Notes under the pieces: model-generated | Seen by the model: the letters and a program-made list of their open reading frames with translations, nothing else | Databases searched by the model: none | What the model was told of the DNA's origin: nothing | Program-made: the position numbers and the translations under genes | Part shown: piece by piece, positions 1-7,367 of the stretch | How positions within the stretch are numbered: position 1 is the first letter of the stretch | How the letters are laid out: every line of letters begins with the position of its first letter | Origin: Acidobacteriota bacterium | GTDB taxonomy: Bacteria; Acidobacteriota; Thermoanaerobaculia; Multivoradales; J023 | Reading direction: 5' to 3' | NCBI GenBank assembly: GCA_029263355.1 | Contig: JAJCXQ010000425.1 | Location: 1 to 58,602 of the forward strand | Length of the DNA: 58,602 nt

Positions 1-618
1 CGACTCGACGGCCACAGTGTCGGTTTCCTGGCCAACAATCCGCGCTCTAGTGTTGGCGCCATGGGACCGGGAGCTTGCGAAAAGGCGACCGCCTTCATCT
101 GTCTCTGCGACGCGTTCCACATCCCATTGGTCTTCCTCCACGACACTCCGGGCTTCTTCGTCAGCAAACTCGCCGAGCAAGGCAAGATGCCACTGCGCAT
201 CATGACCTTTCTCGAGGCTTTACATCACAGCACCGTTCCCCGGGTTTCGGTCATCGTTCGCAAGTCCTACGGCATGGCGCACTGCAACATGGTTGGGGCC
301 CACATGGGAGCCGACGCCCTGTTGTCGTGGCCGATCGGTGAAGTCTCCTTCATGTCGCCGGCGGTGGCGGTCAACGTCGTCCACGGTCGTAAGCTGCAAG
401 AGGTCGAAGATCCCGACGCTGCCCGTCAGCAGCTGATTACCCACATGCAGAGCCAGAACGCGCCTTGGGAGGCCGCTGGACTCAACCTGATCGACGACGT
501 GATCGATCCCCGCGACACACGTATCGAGCTGATCAAAGCTTTGCGGCGCGCTCGCGGCCCGGCCGGGGACGGCGGTCGCAGTCGTCGGCTGCTGGCCAGT
601 TGGCCGACCATGTTCTGA
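1..618 (+). CDS. Acyl-CoA carboxylase, carboxyltransferase (beta) subunit, 3' part
   Basis: This is the last 205 codons of a gene whose start lies outside the window; the frame is open from base 1. The protein matches the C-terminal half of biotin-dependent acyl-CoA carboxyltransferases (propionyl-, methylcrotonyl- or acetyl-CoA type), which move carboxyl from carboxybiotin to an acyl-CoA in the cytoplasm. Visible family marks are the HDTPGF oxyanion-loop segment, the VRKSYGMAHCNM segment where most relatives have RKSYGGAY, a GADALLSWP block and an FMSPAVAVNV block. The substrate cannot be told from this fragment. It is on the same strand as the leu genes, but the roughly 550 bp gap with its own attenuator argues against co-regulation. 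Family is secure, substrate is open. Confidence 0.85.
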   Translation, partial: RLDGHSVGFLANNPRSSVGAMGPGACEKATAFICLCDAFHIPLVFLHDTPGFFVSKLAEQGKMPLRIMTFLEALHHSTVPRVSVIVRKSYGMAHCNMVGAHMGADALLSWPIGEVSFMSPAVAVNVVHGRKLQEVEDPDAARQQLITHMQSQNAPWEAAGLNLIDDVIDPRDTRIELIKALRRARGPAGDGGRSRRLLASWPTMF

Positions 619-936
619 CAGGACGTCCGTCGAGACTCCACTGAGGGTCGCCTAGTCCGACGCTCTCTTGCCCCGAAACAGGCCGTACCGAACATTCTTT
701 TGTATGGTGACCCTCAACGACCGTTTAAATTCGGCTTACCTGCCGGCCGGCAGGTAAGATGCGCGAATCATTCGGTGGACTTGGTCCGGTCACGGGCATA
801 GTCTTTGTTCACGCTTGGAGCCCCACGTTGGAGCGCCCCGTTGGAGTCCTGTGAGTCCTGTGATTTGAACATCGAGAACATCGTCAAACAGCACGTCGCT
901 ATCAAGAGTGCCACCGAGCAGCATCCATCGGGTGCG
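619..936. other. Intergenic region upstream of the leu leader
   Basis: No convincing gene is present. The stretch holds a 24-bp perfect palindrome (735-758) and short direct repeats around 820-863 (GTTGGAG units and a doubled GAGTCCTGT). The promoter of the leu operon should lie here or just downstream, but I cannot pick a credible -35/-10 pair by eye. Confidence 0.5.
735..758. repeat. 24-bp perfect palindrome
   Basis: The two 12-bp arms (735-746 and 747-758) are exact reverse complements centred on GCCGGCCGGC, with no spacer. There is no T run after it, so it is not a standard intrinsic terminator for the upstream carboxylase gene. It could be a REP-like element, a Rho-type 3' end hairpin, or a binding site. 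No second copy was noticed in the window. Confidence 0.6.
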
Positions 937-1083
937 GTGTTGGGTCGTGGTGTATCTAACGCCCGGCGGGTTGAGCTTGGGCGGCTTGCACCTAGCCGTC
1001 TTGTAGTTAGCAGCCTCGCTCTTATCAGCCTCAGTCTTGGCAGCCTGGTTCTTATGGTCATTTGCAACCCAGGGGCAACGTAG
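937..1083 (+). CDS. leuL: leu operon leader peptide (attenuator ORF)
   Basis: This short frame ends 92 nt before leuA and is packed with branched-chain codons: between 1000 and 1062 it reads L V V S S L A L I S L S L G S L V L M V I, giving 7 Leu, 4 Val and 2 Ile in 21 codons. CTT, otherwise uncommon among Leu codons here, is used repeatedly. The stop (1081-1083) lies 32 nt before the terminator stem at 1116. By analogy with proteobacterial leuL and ilvL, ribosome stalling at these codons would prevent the terminator from forming. The GTG at 937 is the start I prefer, but it has no strong ribosome site, and TTG starts at 940 or 805 are possible. The regulatory-codon part is built of three 15-bp tandem units (1012-1056). 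Confidence 0.65.
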   Translation: MLGRGVSNARRVELGRLAPSRLVVSSLALISLSLGSLVLMVICNPGAT

Positions 1084-1115
1084 CGCGCTCAGTTTGAATA
1101 CGAGCAAAGTCACGA

Positions 1116-1144
1116 AGCCCCCGGTCAACCGCCGGGGGCTTTTT
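1116..1144 (+). terminator. leu attenuator terminator
   Basis: A perfect 9-bp stem (AGCCCCCGG at 1116-1124 with CCGGGGGCT at 1132-1140), a 7-nt loop and a tract of five T form an intrinsic terminator. It ends 31 nt before the preferred leuA ATG, so it sits between leader ORF and operon rather than after a gene. The GGGGC at 1072-1076, at the end of the leader ORF, can pair with GCCCC at 1117-1121, which is a plausible antiterminator contact (inference). Confidence 0.85.
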
Positions 1145-1175
1145 CATTATGGTCAACTGGAAAACGAGGAAAACC

Positions 1176-2972
1176 ATGGTTCGAGATAGAACCGATCCCT
1201 ATGTCCGAGTCTTCGATACGACGCTGCGCGACGGTGAACAATCTCCCGGCGCCAGCCTCACCAGTGACGAGAAGCTGATCCTTGCTCGCCGTATTGCAGC
1301 CCTCGGGGTGGATGTGATCGAAGCAGGTTTTCCAGCTGCCAGTCCGGATGATCTGGCAGCGGTGCAGGGCATCGCGGAGCAGGTAGGATCGACCACCGGG
1401 CCGATCATTGCCGGCTTGGCCCGAGCCTGTCGTGGTGACATCGAATGCGCTTGGGAAGCAGTGAGACTGGCCCACCGGCCCCGTATTCACACCATCATCG
1501 CAACCTCCGACCTGCACATGGAGTGTAAGCTGGGGTTGAGTCGCGACCAGGTGATCGATCGTGTCCGTGAGATGGTGGGTTTTGCCCGCAGTCTCTGTGA
1601 TGACGTCCAGTTCAGTCCGGAAGACGCCACCCGGTCGGACCCCGGATTTCTTTTGCAAGTCGCCAAGATAGCGATCGAAGCCGGAGCGACAACCCTGAAC
1701 ATTCCGGATACTGTGGGTTACGCCTTGCCGAACGAGTATGGGGCGCTGCTGGCGCGGTTGATTCAAGAGACGGAGGACGCAGGTATCGTGTGGTCCGCCC
1801 ACTGTCATGACGATCTCGGGTTGGCGACCGCCAACGCGCTCGCCGGACTCGAAGCCGGGGCGCGGCAGGTCGAGGTTACGGTCAACGGCATCGGTGAGCG
1901 GGCCGGGAACACCAGCCTGGAAGAGATCGTGATGGCGCTCGTGACCCGTCGCCCCGAGCTCGGTTTGGAGACCGGCGTCGAGACCCGGCAGCTCACCCCG
2001 ATCAGCCGAATGGTGAGCCGCTTCACCGGCTTCTCCGTGGCGCCCAACAAGGCGGTGGTCGGACGTAATGCCTTCGCCCACGAGGCAGGCATTCATCAGG
2101 ACGGCATGTTGAAGGACGAACGGACCTACGAGATCATGACACCGGAGTCGGTGGGCCTGGAGCGTAGCGAACTGGTGCTGGGTAAACACAGTGGCCGCCA
2201 TGCGTTCCGCGCACGCTTGAGTGAGCTCGGCGTTGAGCTCGATGAGGCGAAACTCGTCGAGGCCTTCCGTCACTTCAAAGAGTTGGCGGATCGCAAGAAG
2301 ACGATCACCGATGCCGATCTCATGGCCTTGACCCGGGCCGAAGTTGGAGTTTCCGAAGAGCACTTTCGGCTCGGCCATCTGCAAGTGGTTTGCGGCTCTC
2401 CGGCCGCCACCACCGCCACCGTGAGGCTGATCGGCCGACGGGGTAACGAACGGGTGGGGGCCGCCGTCGGCTCGGGCTCGGTGGATGCGGTCTTCAGGGC
2501 GATCCAGAAGATCACCGAGGCCCCCAACGAGCTGATCGATTTTAGGATCCGCAACGTCACCGCTGGTATCGACGCCCTCGGCGAGGTGTCGGTTCGGATC
2601 TTGCCCGGTAGCCAAGAACGCAATGGCAATGGTGCGGTTCATTTATCCAACAATGGCCATGCTTCCAACAACGGTCATGCGTCCAACAACGGTTACGCGG
2701 CCAAGAGTGGCTCGGTGTCCAATAACGGCCACAGTGAGGTGGCCACCTTCGCCGGCTACGGTGCGGACACCGATGTCATCGTCGCCAGCGCCAAAGCCTA
2801 TTTGGCAGCGATCAACAGGATGTTGACCGCGGCCTCAGCGTCCAACGTCACTTCCCCGGCTGCAAGTGTCGAGTCGTCATCATCTGCCACGCCGCAGCTG
2901 ATCACTTATCCTCCCTACGAGCCCTTTGCCGAAGAGCCCTTCGATTCCGACTACACTGTCGGCATTCCGTGA
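1176..2972 (+). CDS. leuA: 2-isopropylmalate synthase
   Basis: First committed step of leucine synthesis: acetyl-CoA plus 2-oxoisovalerate gives 2-isopropylmalate. The 598-residue protein has the N-terminal DTTLRDGEQSPGA signature, the metal-binding SAHCHDD segment and the VNGIGERAGN motif of the TIM barrel, then a LeuA dimer/allosteric domain ending in the conserved FAGYGADTDVIVASAKAY block. I chose ATG 1176 (GAGGA at 1166-1170) over ATG 1149, which touches the terminator tail. Two oddities stand out. A low-complexity insert of about 43 residues rich in SNNGHA units (roughly residues 481-523) interrupts the allosteric domain. A Ser/Pro/acidic tail of about 46 residues follows the normal C-terminus. 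leuC follows after 32 nt. Confidence 0.95.
   Translation: MVRDRTDPYVRVFDTTLRDGEQSPGASLTSDEKLILARRIAALGVDVIEAGFPAASPDDLAAVQGIAEQVGSTTGPIIAGLARACRGDIECAWEAVRLAHRPRIHTIIATSDLHMECKLGLSRDQVIDRVREMVGFARSLCDDVQFSPEDATRSDPGFLLQVAKIAIEAGATTLNIPDTVGYALPNEYGALLARLIQETEDAGIVWSAHCHDDLGLATANALAGLEAGARQVEVTVNGIGERAGNTSLEEIVMALVTRRPELGLETGVETRQLTPISRMVSRFTGFSVAPNKAVVGRNAFAHEAGIHQDGMLKDERTYEIMTPESVGLERSELVLGKHSGRHAFRARLSELGVELDEAKLVEAFRHFKELADRKKTITDADLMALTRAEVGVSEEHFRLGHLQVVCGSPAATTATVRLIGRRGNERVGAAVGSGSVDAVFRAIQKITEAPNELIDFRIRNVTAGIDALGEVSVRILPGSQERNGNGAVHLSNNGHASNNGHASNNGYAAKSGSVSNNGHSEVATFAGYGADTDVIVASAKAYLAAINRMLTAASASNVTSPAASVESSSSATPQLITYPPYEPFAEEPFDSDYTVGIP
2646..2735 (+). repeat. Five 18-bp in-frame tandem repeats within leuA
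   Basis: Units at 2646, 2664, 2682, 2700 and 2718 encode SNNGHA, SNNGHA, SNNGYA, AKSGSV and SNNGHS. Three are close copies and one is diverged. They form the flexible insert within the LeuA allosteric domain. Confidence 0.9.
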
Positions 2973-3004
2973 CGGGTACCCTTGGCACCGCGTGAGATCT
3001 AGTA

Positions 3005-4456
3005 ATGATGCCAGAACCCGATCCAATGTTGGATGATGCGGCGGCCGCACCGTCGACGCTATTTGACAAGATATGGCGCCGACACCTGGTGACCGAGCCG
3101 GCAGAGGCGGGGATACCGTCGACGCTTTACGTCGATCTGCATCTCCTGCACGAGGTGACCTCCCCCCAGGCGTTCGCCGAACTCGAGCGTCGCGGCCTCG
3201 AAGTGCGCTGCCCGGGCCGTGCCGTCGCCACCATGGACCATTCGACGCCAACGCTGCCCGGAGTCGGTCGCAGCGGGCTGCGGGTGATCGATCCCCGTGG
3301 CGCCGATCAGCTCGACCGGCTCGAGACCAACTGTACGCGTCATGGTATTCCTCTCTTCGCCCTTGGCGACGAGCGCCAAGGGATTGTCCATGTCATCGGT
3401 CCGGAGCTCGGACTGACCCAGCCCGGAATGACCATAGTCTGTGGGGATAGTCACACCAGCACCCATGGCGCCTTTGGCGCTTTGGCCTTCGGTATCGGCA
3501 GCAGTGAGGTGACCCATGTGTTGGCCACCCAATGTCTGCTCCAGCAACGTCCTCGGACCCTCGAGGTTCACGTCGAGGGCAGCTTGCAGAAGGGGGCGAC
3601 GGCCAAGGATCTGATCCTGAGTATCATCGGCCAAACCGGAATCGACGGCGGCGCCGGTCATGTCATTGAGTACACCGGTCAGGCGATCCGTGATCTCGAT
3701 ATGGAAGGTCGGATGACAGTGTGCAACATGTCGATCGAGGCAGGAGCGCGGGCCGGCCTCATCGCGCCGGACGAGACTACGTTTGCCTATTTGGACGGGC
3801 GATCCTACGCACCGCAGGCCTGGGAGGAAGCGATCGACAGTTGGCGGGCGCTGCACACCGATCCGGGAGCTGTCTTCGATCGTCGGATCGTCCTGGACGC
3901 GTCGGCCATCGAGCCGATGATCACCTGGGGGACAAATCCTGGCATGTCGATGCCGGTGTCGGGCACCGTGCCGTTGGCGTCGAGTTTTGATCCCAAGAGC
4001 CTTCCAACGGTGGAGAAGGCCTGGGACTACATGGCGGTTCAGCCTGGCGAGGCACTGCTCGGGCGTGCCGTTGATGTGGTATTCGTCGGCAGCTGTACTA
4101 ACTCCCGGCTCAGTGATCTCGAGGCTGCCGCCCGCCTCCTGCAGGGGCGTCAAGTGGCAGCGGGGGTGGAGATGCTGGTGGTGCCAGGGTCACAGGCGGT
4201 GCGTCGGCAGGCCGAAGAACGGGGGCTACACGAGGTTTTTCTGGCTGCCGGAGCCCAGTGGCGCGAGGCCGGCTGCTCAATGTGCCTGGCGATGAACGGT
4301 GACCGGTTGGCTCCCGGCCAGCTTGCCGTCAGCACCACCAATCGCAACTTCGAAGGACGCCAGGGGGCTGGCGGTCGCACCATCCTGGCGAGTCCCCTGA
4401 CCGCCGCTGCCAGTGCAGTGGCGGGACACGTCGCCGACCCTCGGGAGATGCTGTAA
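3005..4456 (+). CDS. leuC: 3-isopropylmalate dehydratase, large subunit
   Basis: Large subunit of isopropylmalate isomerase, the aconitase-family [4Fe-4S] enzyme that converts 2- to 3-isopropylmalate. Length (483 residues) is normal. The N-terminal TLFDKIW opening, the [13 protein letters not shown] block and three cluster cysteines are visible: Cys364 in VGSCTNSR, then Cys424 and Cys427 in GCSMC. The gene begins ATGATG, so 3005 or 3008 could be used. Its TAA shares one base with the ATG of leuD (TAATG), which suggests coupled translation of the two subunits. Confidence 0.96.
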   Translation: MMPEPDPMLDDAAAAPSTLFDKIWRRHLVTEPAEAGIPSTLYVDLHLLHEVTSPQAFAELERRGLEVRCPGRAVATMDHSTPTLPGVGRSGLRVIDPRGADQLDRLETNCTRHGIPLFALGDERQGIVHVIGPELGLTQPGMTIVCGDSHTSTHGAFGALAFGIGSSEVTHVLATQCLLQQRPRTLEVHVEGSLQKGATAKDLILSIIGQTGIDGGAGHVIEYTGQAIRDLDMEGRMTVCNMSIEAGARAGLIAPDETTFAYLDGRSYAPQAWEEAIDSWRALHTDPGAVFDRRIVLDASAIEPMITWGTNPGMSMPVSGTVPLASSFDPKSLPTVEKAWDYMAVQPGEALLGRAVDVVFVGSCTNSRLSDLEAAARLLQGRQVAAGVEMLVVPGSQAVRRQAEERGLHEVFLAAGAQWREAGCSMCLAMNGDRLAPGQLAVSTTNRNFEGRQGAGGRTILASPLTAAASAVAGHVADPREML

Positions 4457-5085
4457 TGTCTGAGAAGACGGTAATGGCCCCTCGTTTCCAATCGTTGCGC
4501 AGTCGTGTGGTGCCGTTGTTGATCGATGACGTCGATACCGACCAGATCATACCCGCCGATTATCTCAAGGTGATCGGCCGCGAGGGTTTGGCCGATGGAC
4601 TGTTCGCCGAGTGGCGACGCGATCCGGAGTGTGTGCTCCATCGCGAGGTGTTCCGCGGTGCTCGAGTCTTGTTGGCGGGCGAGAACTTCGGTTGTGGCAG
4701 CTCCCGCGAGCACGCACCGTGGGCACTGCTGGATTACGGCTTCCGTGCTGTCTTGAGCCCGTCCTTTGCCGACATCTTCCGCATCAATGCCTTGCGTAAT
4801 GGCCTGCTGACAGTGGCGATCGAACGGCCATTGCAGCGCCAGCTGGTTGAGCTCGTCGAGCAAGATCCAGAGTCAGAGATCGCGATCGATCTCGAGACCT
4901 CGACGCTGACCCTACCGGACGGCGTAAAGATCCGTTTCGACATCGATCCTTTCGCGCGTCGATGCCTGCTCGAAGGCATCGATCAACTGGGTTATCTATT
5001 GCGTCAGGATTCGCAGATCGCCGAGTACGAGTCGCACCACCCACCGTGGACCGACACCCGGCAACCGGAGGTAGAGGCCTCATGA
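4456..5085 (+). CDS. leuD: 3-isopropylmalate dehydratase, small subunit
   Basis: Swivelling small subunit of isopropylmalate isomerase, 209 residues, partner of LeuC. The DVDTDQIIPADYL segment and the GCGSSREHAPWAL motif are family hallmarks, the latter lining the active site in the complex. The start overlaps the leuC stop by one base, and the stop overlaps the leuB start by four bases (ATGA). The final 20 or so residues after the conserved core are unremarkable. Confidence 0.95.
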   Translation: MSEKTVMAPRFQSLRSRVVPLLIDDVDTDQIIPADYLKVIGREGLADGLFAEWRRDPECVLHREVFRGARVLLAGENFGCGSSREHAPWALLDYGFRAVLSPSFADIFRINALRNGLLTVAIERPLQRQLVELVEQDPESEIAIDLETSTLTLPDGVKIRFDIDPFARRCLLEGIDQLGYLLRQDSQIAEYESHHPPWTDTRQPEVEAS

Positions 5086-6263
5086 GCCGATTTCGCATTG
5101 TGCTGCTGCCGGGGGATGGCATCGGTCCCGAGGTGATTGCGGCCGCCCACCGAGTGCTGGAGACGGTGGCTGGGGCTGCCGATTTTGATCTCGAGTTGGT
5201 CGAGGCGGCGATCGGCGGCAACGCCATCGACACCGTCGGCGACCCGCTGCCGCCAGCGACTTTACGGCTGTGTGAAGAGAGTGATGCCATGTTGCTCGGC
5301 GCGGTCGGTGGCCCGCAGTGGTCTTCGTTGCCGGCCGCAGACCGCCCCGAGGCCGGGCTGCTGCGCCTGCGTAAGCACTTCGAATTATTTGCCAACCTGC
5401 GGCCGGTGACGGTGTTGCCAGAGTTGGCGGCGGCGGCTCCTCTGAAACCCGAGTTGCTGCGTGATGTTGATCTGTTATTCGTCCGCGAGCTCACCGGTGG
5501 CATCTACTTCGGCCCACGTCGTGAGCAGGGTGACGGTGATGACGCTTTCGACAACGCTTTTGACACAATGGTCTATTCAGTTGCCGAGGTGGAGCGGGTG
5601 GCCCATGTCGCCTTTCAAGCTGCCCGTCGTCGATCCGGCAAAGTCACTTCCGTCGACAAAGCCAATGTGTTGGCGTCGATGCGGCTGTGGCGGCGCACCG
5701 TTGATCAGGTTGCGGAGCAGTATCCCGACGTCACGTTGCAGCATATCTTGGTGGACAATTGCGCGATGCAATTGGTTCGCGAACCGGCAGCGTTCGACGT
5801 TTTGCTGACGCCCAACCTCTTCGGTGACGTGTTGAGTGACGAAGCCTCGGTGCTCGCCGGCTCCCTCGGAACGTTACCGTCGGCGTCGCTCGGCGATGGG
5901 TCCCGGGGGCTGTACGAACCGGTCCATGGCTCGGCCCCCGACATCGCGGGTGCTGGCATCGCCAACCCCCTTGGCGCCATCCTGAGCGCGGCCCTGTTGT
6001 TACGCTACAGCCTCGATCGTGAGGCCGAGGCGCGGAGCATCGAATCCGCGGTCGCAGCGGCCCTCGCCGCCGGCTATCGCACCGCGGATCTCGCTGGGGT
6101 CGACGATGTCGCCGTCTCCACCGACGAGCTCACCGAGTTGATCATCCATCACGTCGCAGCGATCACGTCTCCGGCCTCACAGTCAAGCCAAGATACAGCC
6201 AAGCTAAGATACAACACTGAGCATTTTGCTCGCGGAGTTGGCCATGAAGAAACCACTCGATGA
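5082..6263 (+). CDS. leuB: 3-isopropylmalate dehydrogenase
   Basis: Oxidatively decarboxylates 3-isopropylmalate to 2-oxoisocaproate with NAD. The N-terminus FRIVLLPGDGIGPEV, the RELTGGIYFG signature and the YEPVHGSAPDIAGAGIANP nucleotide/metal block are intact. The start is the ATG in the ATGA overlap with leuD, with GGAGG upstream at about 5067. At 393 residues it is longer than the usual 350-365; the extra part is a hydrophilic C-terminal tail after HHVAAI. That tail overlaps the start of the next gene by 20 nt, so the Lrp-type regulator is read from the same message. Confidence 0.95.
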   Translation: MSRFRIVLLPGDGIGPEVIAAAHRVLETVAGAADFDLELVEAAIGGNAIDTVGDPLPPATLRLCEESDAMLLGAVGGPQWSSLPAADRPEAGLLRLRKHFELFANLRPVTVLPELAAAAPLKPELLRDVDLLFVRELTGGIYFGPRREQGDGDDAFDNAFDTMVYSVAEVERVAHVAFQAARRRSGKVTSVDKANVLASMRLWRRTVDQVAEQYPDVTLQHILVDNCAMQLVREPAAFDVLLTPNLFGDVLSDEASVLAGSLGTLPSASLGDGSRGLYEPVHGSAPDIAGAGIANPLGAILSAALLLRYSLDREAEARSIESAVAAALAAGYRTADLAGVDDVAVSTDELTELIIHHVAAITSPASQSSQDTAKLRYNTEHFARGVGHEETTR

Positions 6264-6780
6264 TATCGACTACAAGATCGTTAGGGCATTACAAGAAAAC
6301 GCCAGGCTTTCCAACAAGGAGCTGGCTGCCAAAGTGCACCTTTCGCCATCGAGCTGTTTGGAGCGTGCGCGGCGGCTGAAGGATTCGGGGGTGCTCGAAA
6401 AGTTTTGCGCGACGGTAGATCCGAAAGCTGTTGGTATCGGATTCCAAGCGATCATTTCGGCCAAACTCAACGGCCATACCAAGGAAAACTACGAGACTTT
6501 TCGGGAGCATGCCCTCGGCTGCGAAGAGGTTGTGACGCTCTTTCACGTCACCGGCGCCAACGATTTCCTGATCCATGTGGCGGTTCGCGATGCCGAGCAC
6601 CTCAGGCAATTGATCCTAGAAGTCCTCTCGGCTCGGGCGGAAATTGAACAACTCGAGACCTCGATGATTCTCGAAGAGACTCGCCGTCCCTTGCCGATAT
6701 TTTCGAGCTCTGAGCCCCGTCCTCAACCTGTCGCTTTATCAGATTCGAAAGTGCGGGCATTTAAGACGCGGCTACGGTGA
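6244..6780 (+). CDS. Lrp/AsnC-family transcriptional regulator
   Basis: A 178-residue regulator with an N-terminal winged helix-turn-helix (IDYKIVRALQENARLSNKELA, then SPSSCLERARRL) and a C-terminal RAM ligand-sensing domain (FHVTGANDFLIHVAV). Proteins of this family often bind leucine or other amino acids and regulate their metabolism. ATG 6244, with CGGAG at 6232-6236, is preferred over TTG 6226. The start lies inside leuB, making it the last gene of the leu block. It probably senses branched-chain amino acids and acts on the leu and/or ilv promoters (inference from position). The C-terminal 30 residues are a hydrophilic extension. Confidence 0.88.
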   Translation: MKKPLDDIDYKIVRALQENARLSNKELAAKVHLSPSSCLERARRLKDSGVLEKFCATVDPKAVGIGFQAIISAKLNGHTKENYETFREHALGCEEVVTLFHVTGANDFLIHVAVRDAEHLRQLILEVLSARAEIEQLETSMILEETRRPLPIFSSSEPRPQPVALSDSKVRAFKTRLR

Positions 6781-7011
6781 ACGTGTTGCGATGACCGTGC
6801 TGAGATGGACGTGTCGAGATGGTGTTCTTTGGGAAAATATTGAGTGGACATTCGATAGAGACCGCGGCAGATGTTCGGTTCGTCAGATGTGAGGTAGCTT
6901 TAATCCGATGTTAATTCGATGGACTTCGTAGGTTCATCGAATTATGATTTGATCATTGATGGCGAAGATTTTAGCTGCGAACAGTCTTCGGTGATGAACA
7001 AGATCTGAAAG
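6781..7011. other. Intergenic region upstream of the ilv leader
   Basis: AT-richer than its surroundings and without a gene. It starts with imperfect repeats of a GTGCTGAGATGG-like unit just after the regulator stop, contains the inverted repeat at 6912-6944, and should carry the ilv promoter. A TATGAT at 6943-6948 could be a -10 element, but no good -35 pairs with it. Confidence 0.5.
6912..6944. promoter_or_regulatory. Perfect 10-bp inverted repeat, candidate operator
   Basis: TAATTCGATG (6912-6921) and CATCGAATTA (6935-6944) are exact reverse complements with a 13-nt spacer. The AT-rich dyad lies about 70 bp before the ilv leader ORF and next to an Lrp-type regulator gene, so an operator for that regulator is a reasonable guess. 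An RNA hairpin is the alternative. There is no direct evidence of binding. Confidence 0.45.
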
Positions 7012-7221
7012 ATGACTGCAATGACAGATACTGAAAGAAACTTCCAGGCCAGTCTTCGAGCTACCTCTGTGGCGCAAGCTTCACGTGCTGCGTTAGAGAC
7101 TTCGGCTGCCTTGGGGCACCGGTCTGTGAGATCTCGGGAGGCCGGTGTTGACGCTCTCGTCGTGTCACTTGTCATTATTCTCGTTGTTGTCCTTATTGGA
7201 GATGCGCGAGTCGTCTTCTGA
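7012..7221 (+). CDS. ilvL: ilv operon leader peptide (attenuator ORF)
   Basis: The 3' part is a striking run of branched-chain codons: from 7156 to 7197 the codons read L V V S L V I I L V V V L I, 13 of 14 being Leu, Val or Ile (6 Val, 4 Leu, 3 Ile), with VVF just before the stop at 7219-7221. The stop is 25 nt before a strong terminator, and ilvD follows. This is the arrangement of enterobacterial ilv leaders. ATG 7012 gives 69 residues, longer than usual for a leader. GTG 7126 would give a 31-residue peptide of typical size. Neither has an outstanding ribosome site. Confidence 0.75.
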   Translation: MTAMTDTERNFQASLRATSVAQASRAALETSAALGHRSVRSREAGVDALVVSLVIILVVVLIGDARVVF

Positions 7222-7246
7222 ATGCGCCGAGAGCGCGAAGAGAAGA

Positions 7247-7281
7247 CGGCCCGCAACGCAAGTTGCGGGCCGTTTGTCTTT
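7247..7281 (+). terminator. ilv attenuator terminator
   Basis: A perfect 11-bp GC-rich stem (CGGCCCGCAAC at 7247-7257 with GTTGCGGGCCG at 7262-7272) is closed by a GCAA tetraloop and followed by TTTGTCTTT. It lies 25 nt after the leader stop and 86 nt before ilvD, with no gene ending between, so it reads as an attenuator. The competing antiterminator could not be assigned by eye. Confidence 0.9.
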
Positions 7282-7367
7282 GTGAATATTACATCTGTGT
7301 TCGTGACAGAAATGTTAATGGAGAATTTTGTTGGAGATCCGTTTTGAAAAGTTGTCCGAGGTAAATC

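Noticed and set aside
1149..1175. ATG 1149 as the leuA start
   Set aside because: It sits 5 nt after the attenuator T tract and has no ribosome site; ATG 1176 has GAGGA and matches the usual LeuA N-terminus.
1125..2642. A 505-codon open frame on the minus strand opposite leuA
   Set aside because: It lies wholly antisense to a clear leuA, has no recognisable domain or ribosome site, and is explained by the GC-rich codon pattern.
3059..4153. A 364-codon open frame on the minus strand opposite leuC
   Set aside because: Antisense to conserved leuC motifs, with no family resemblance.
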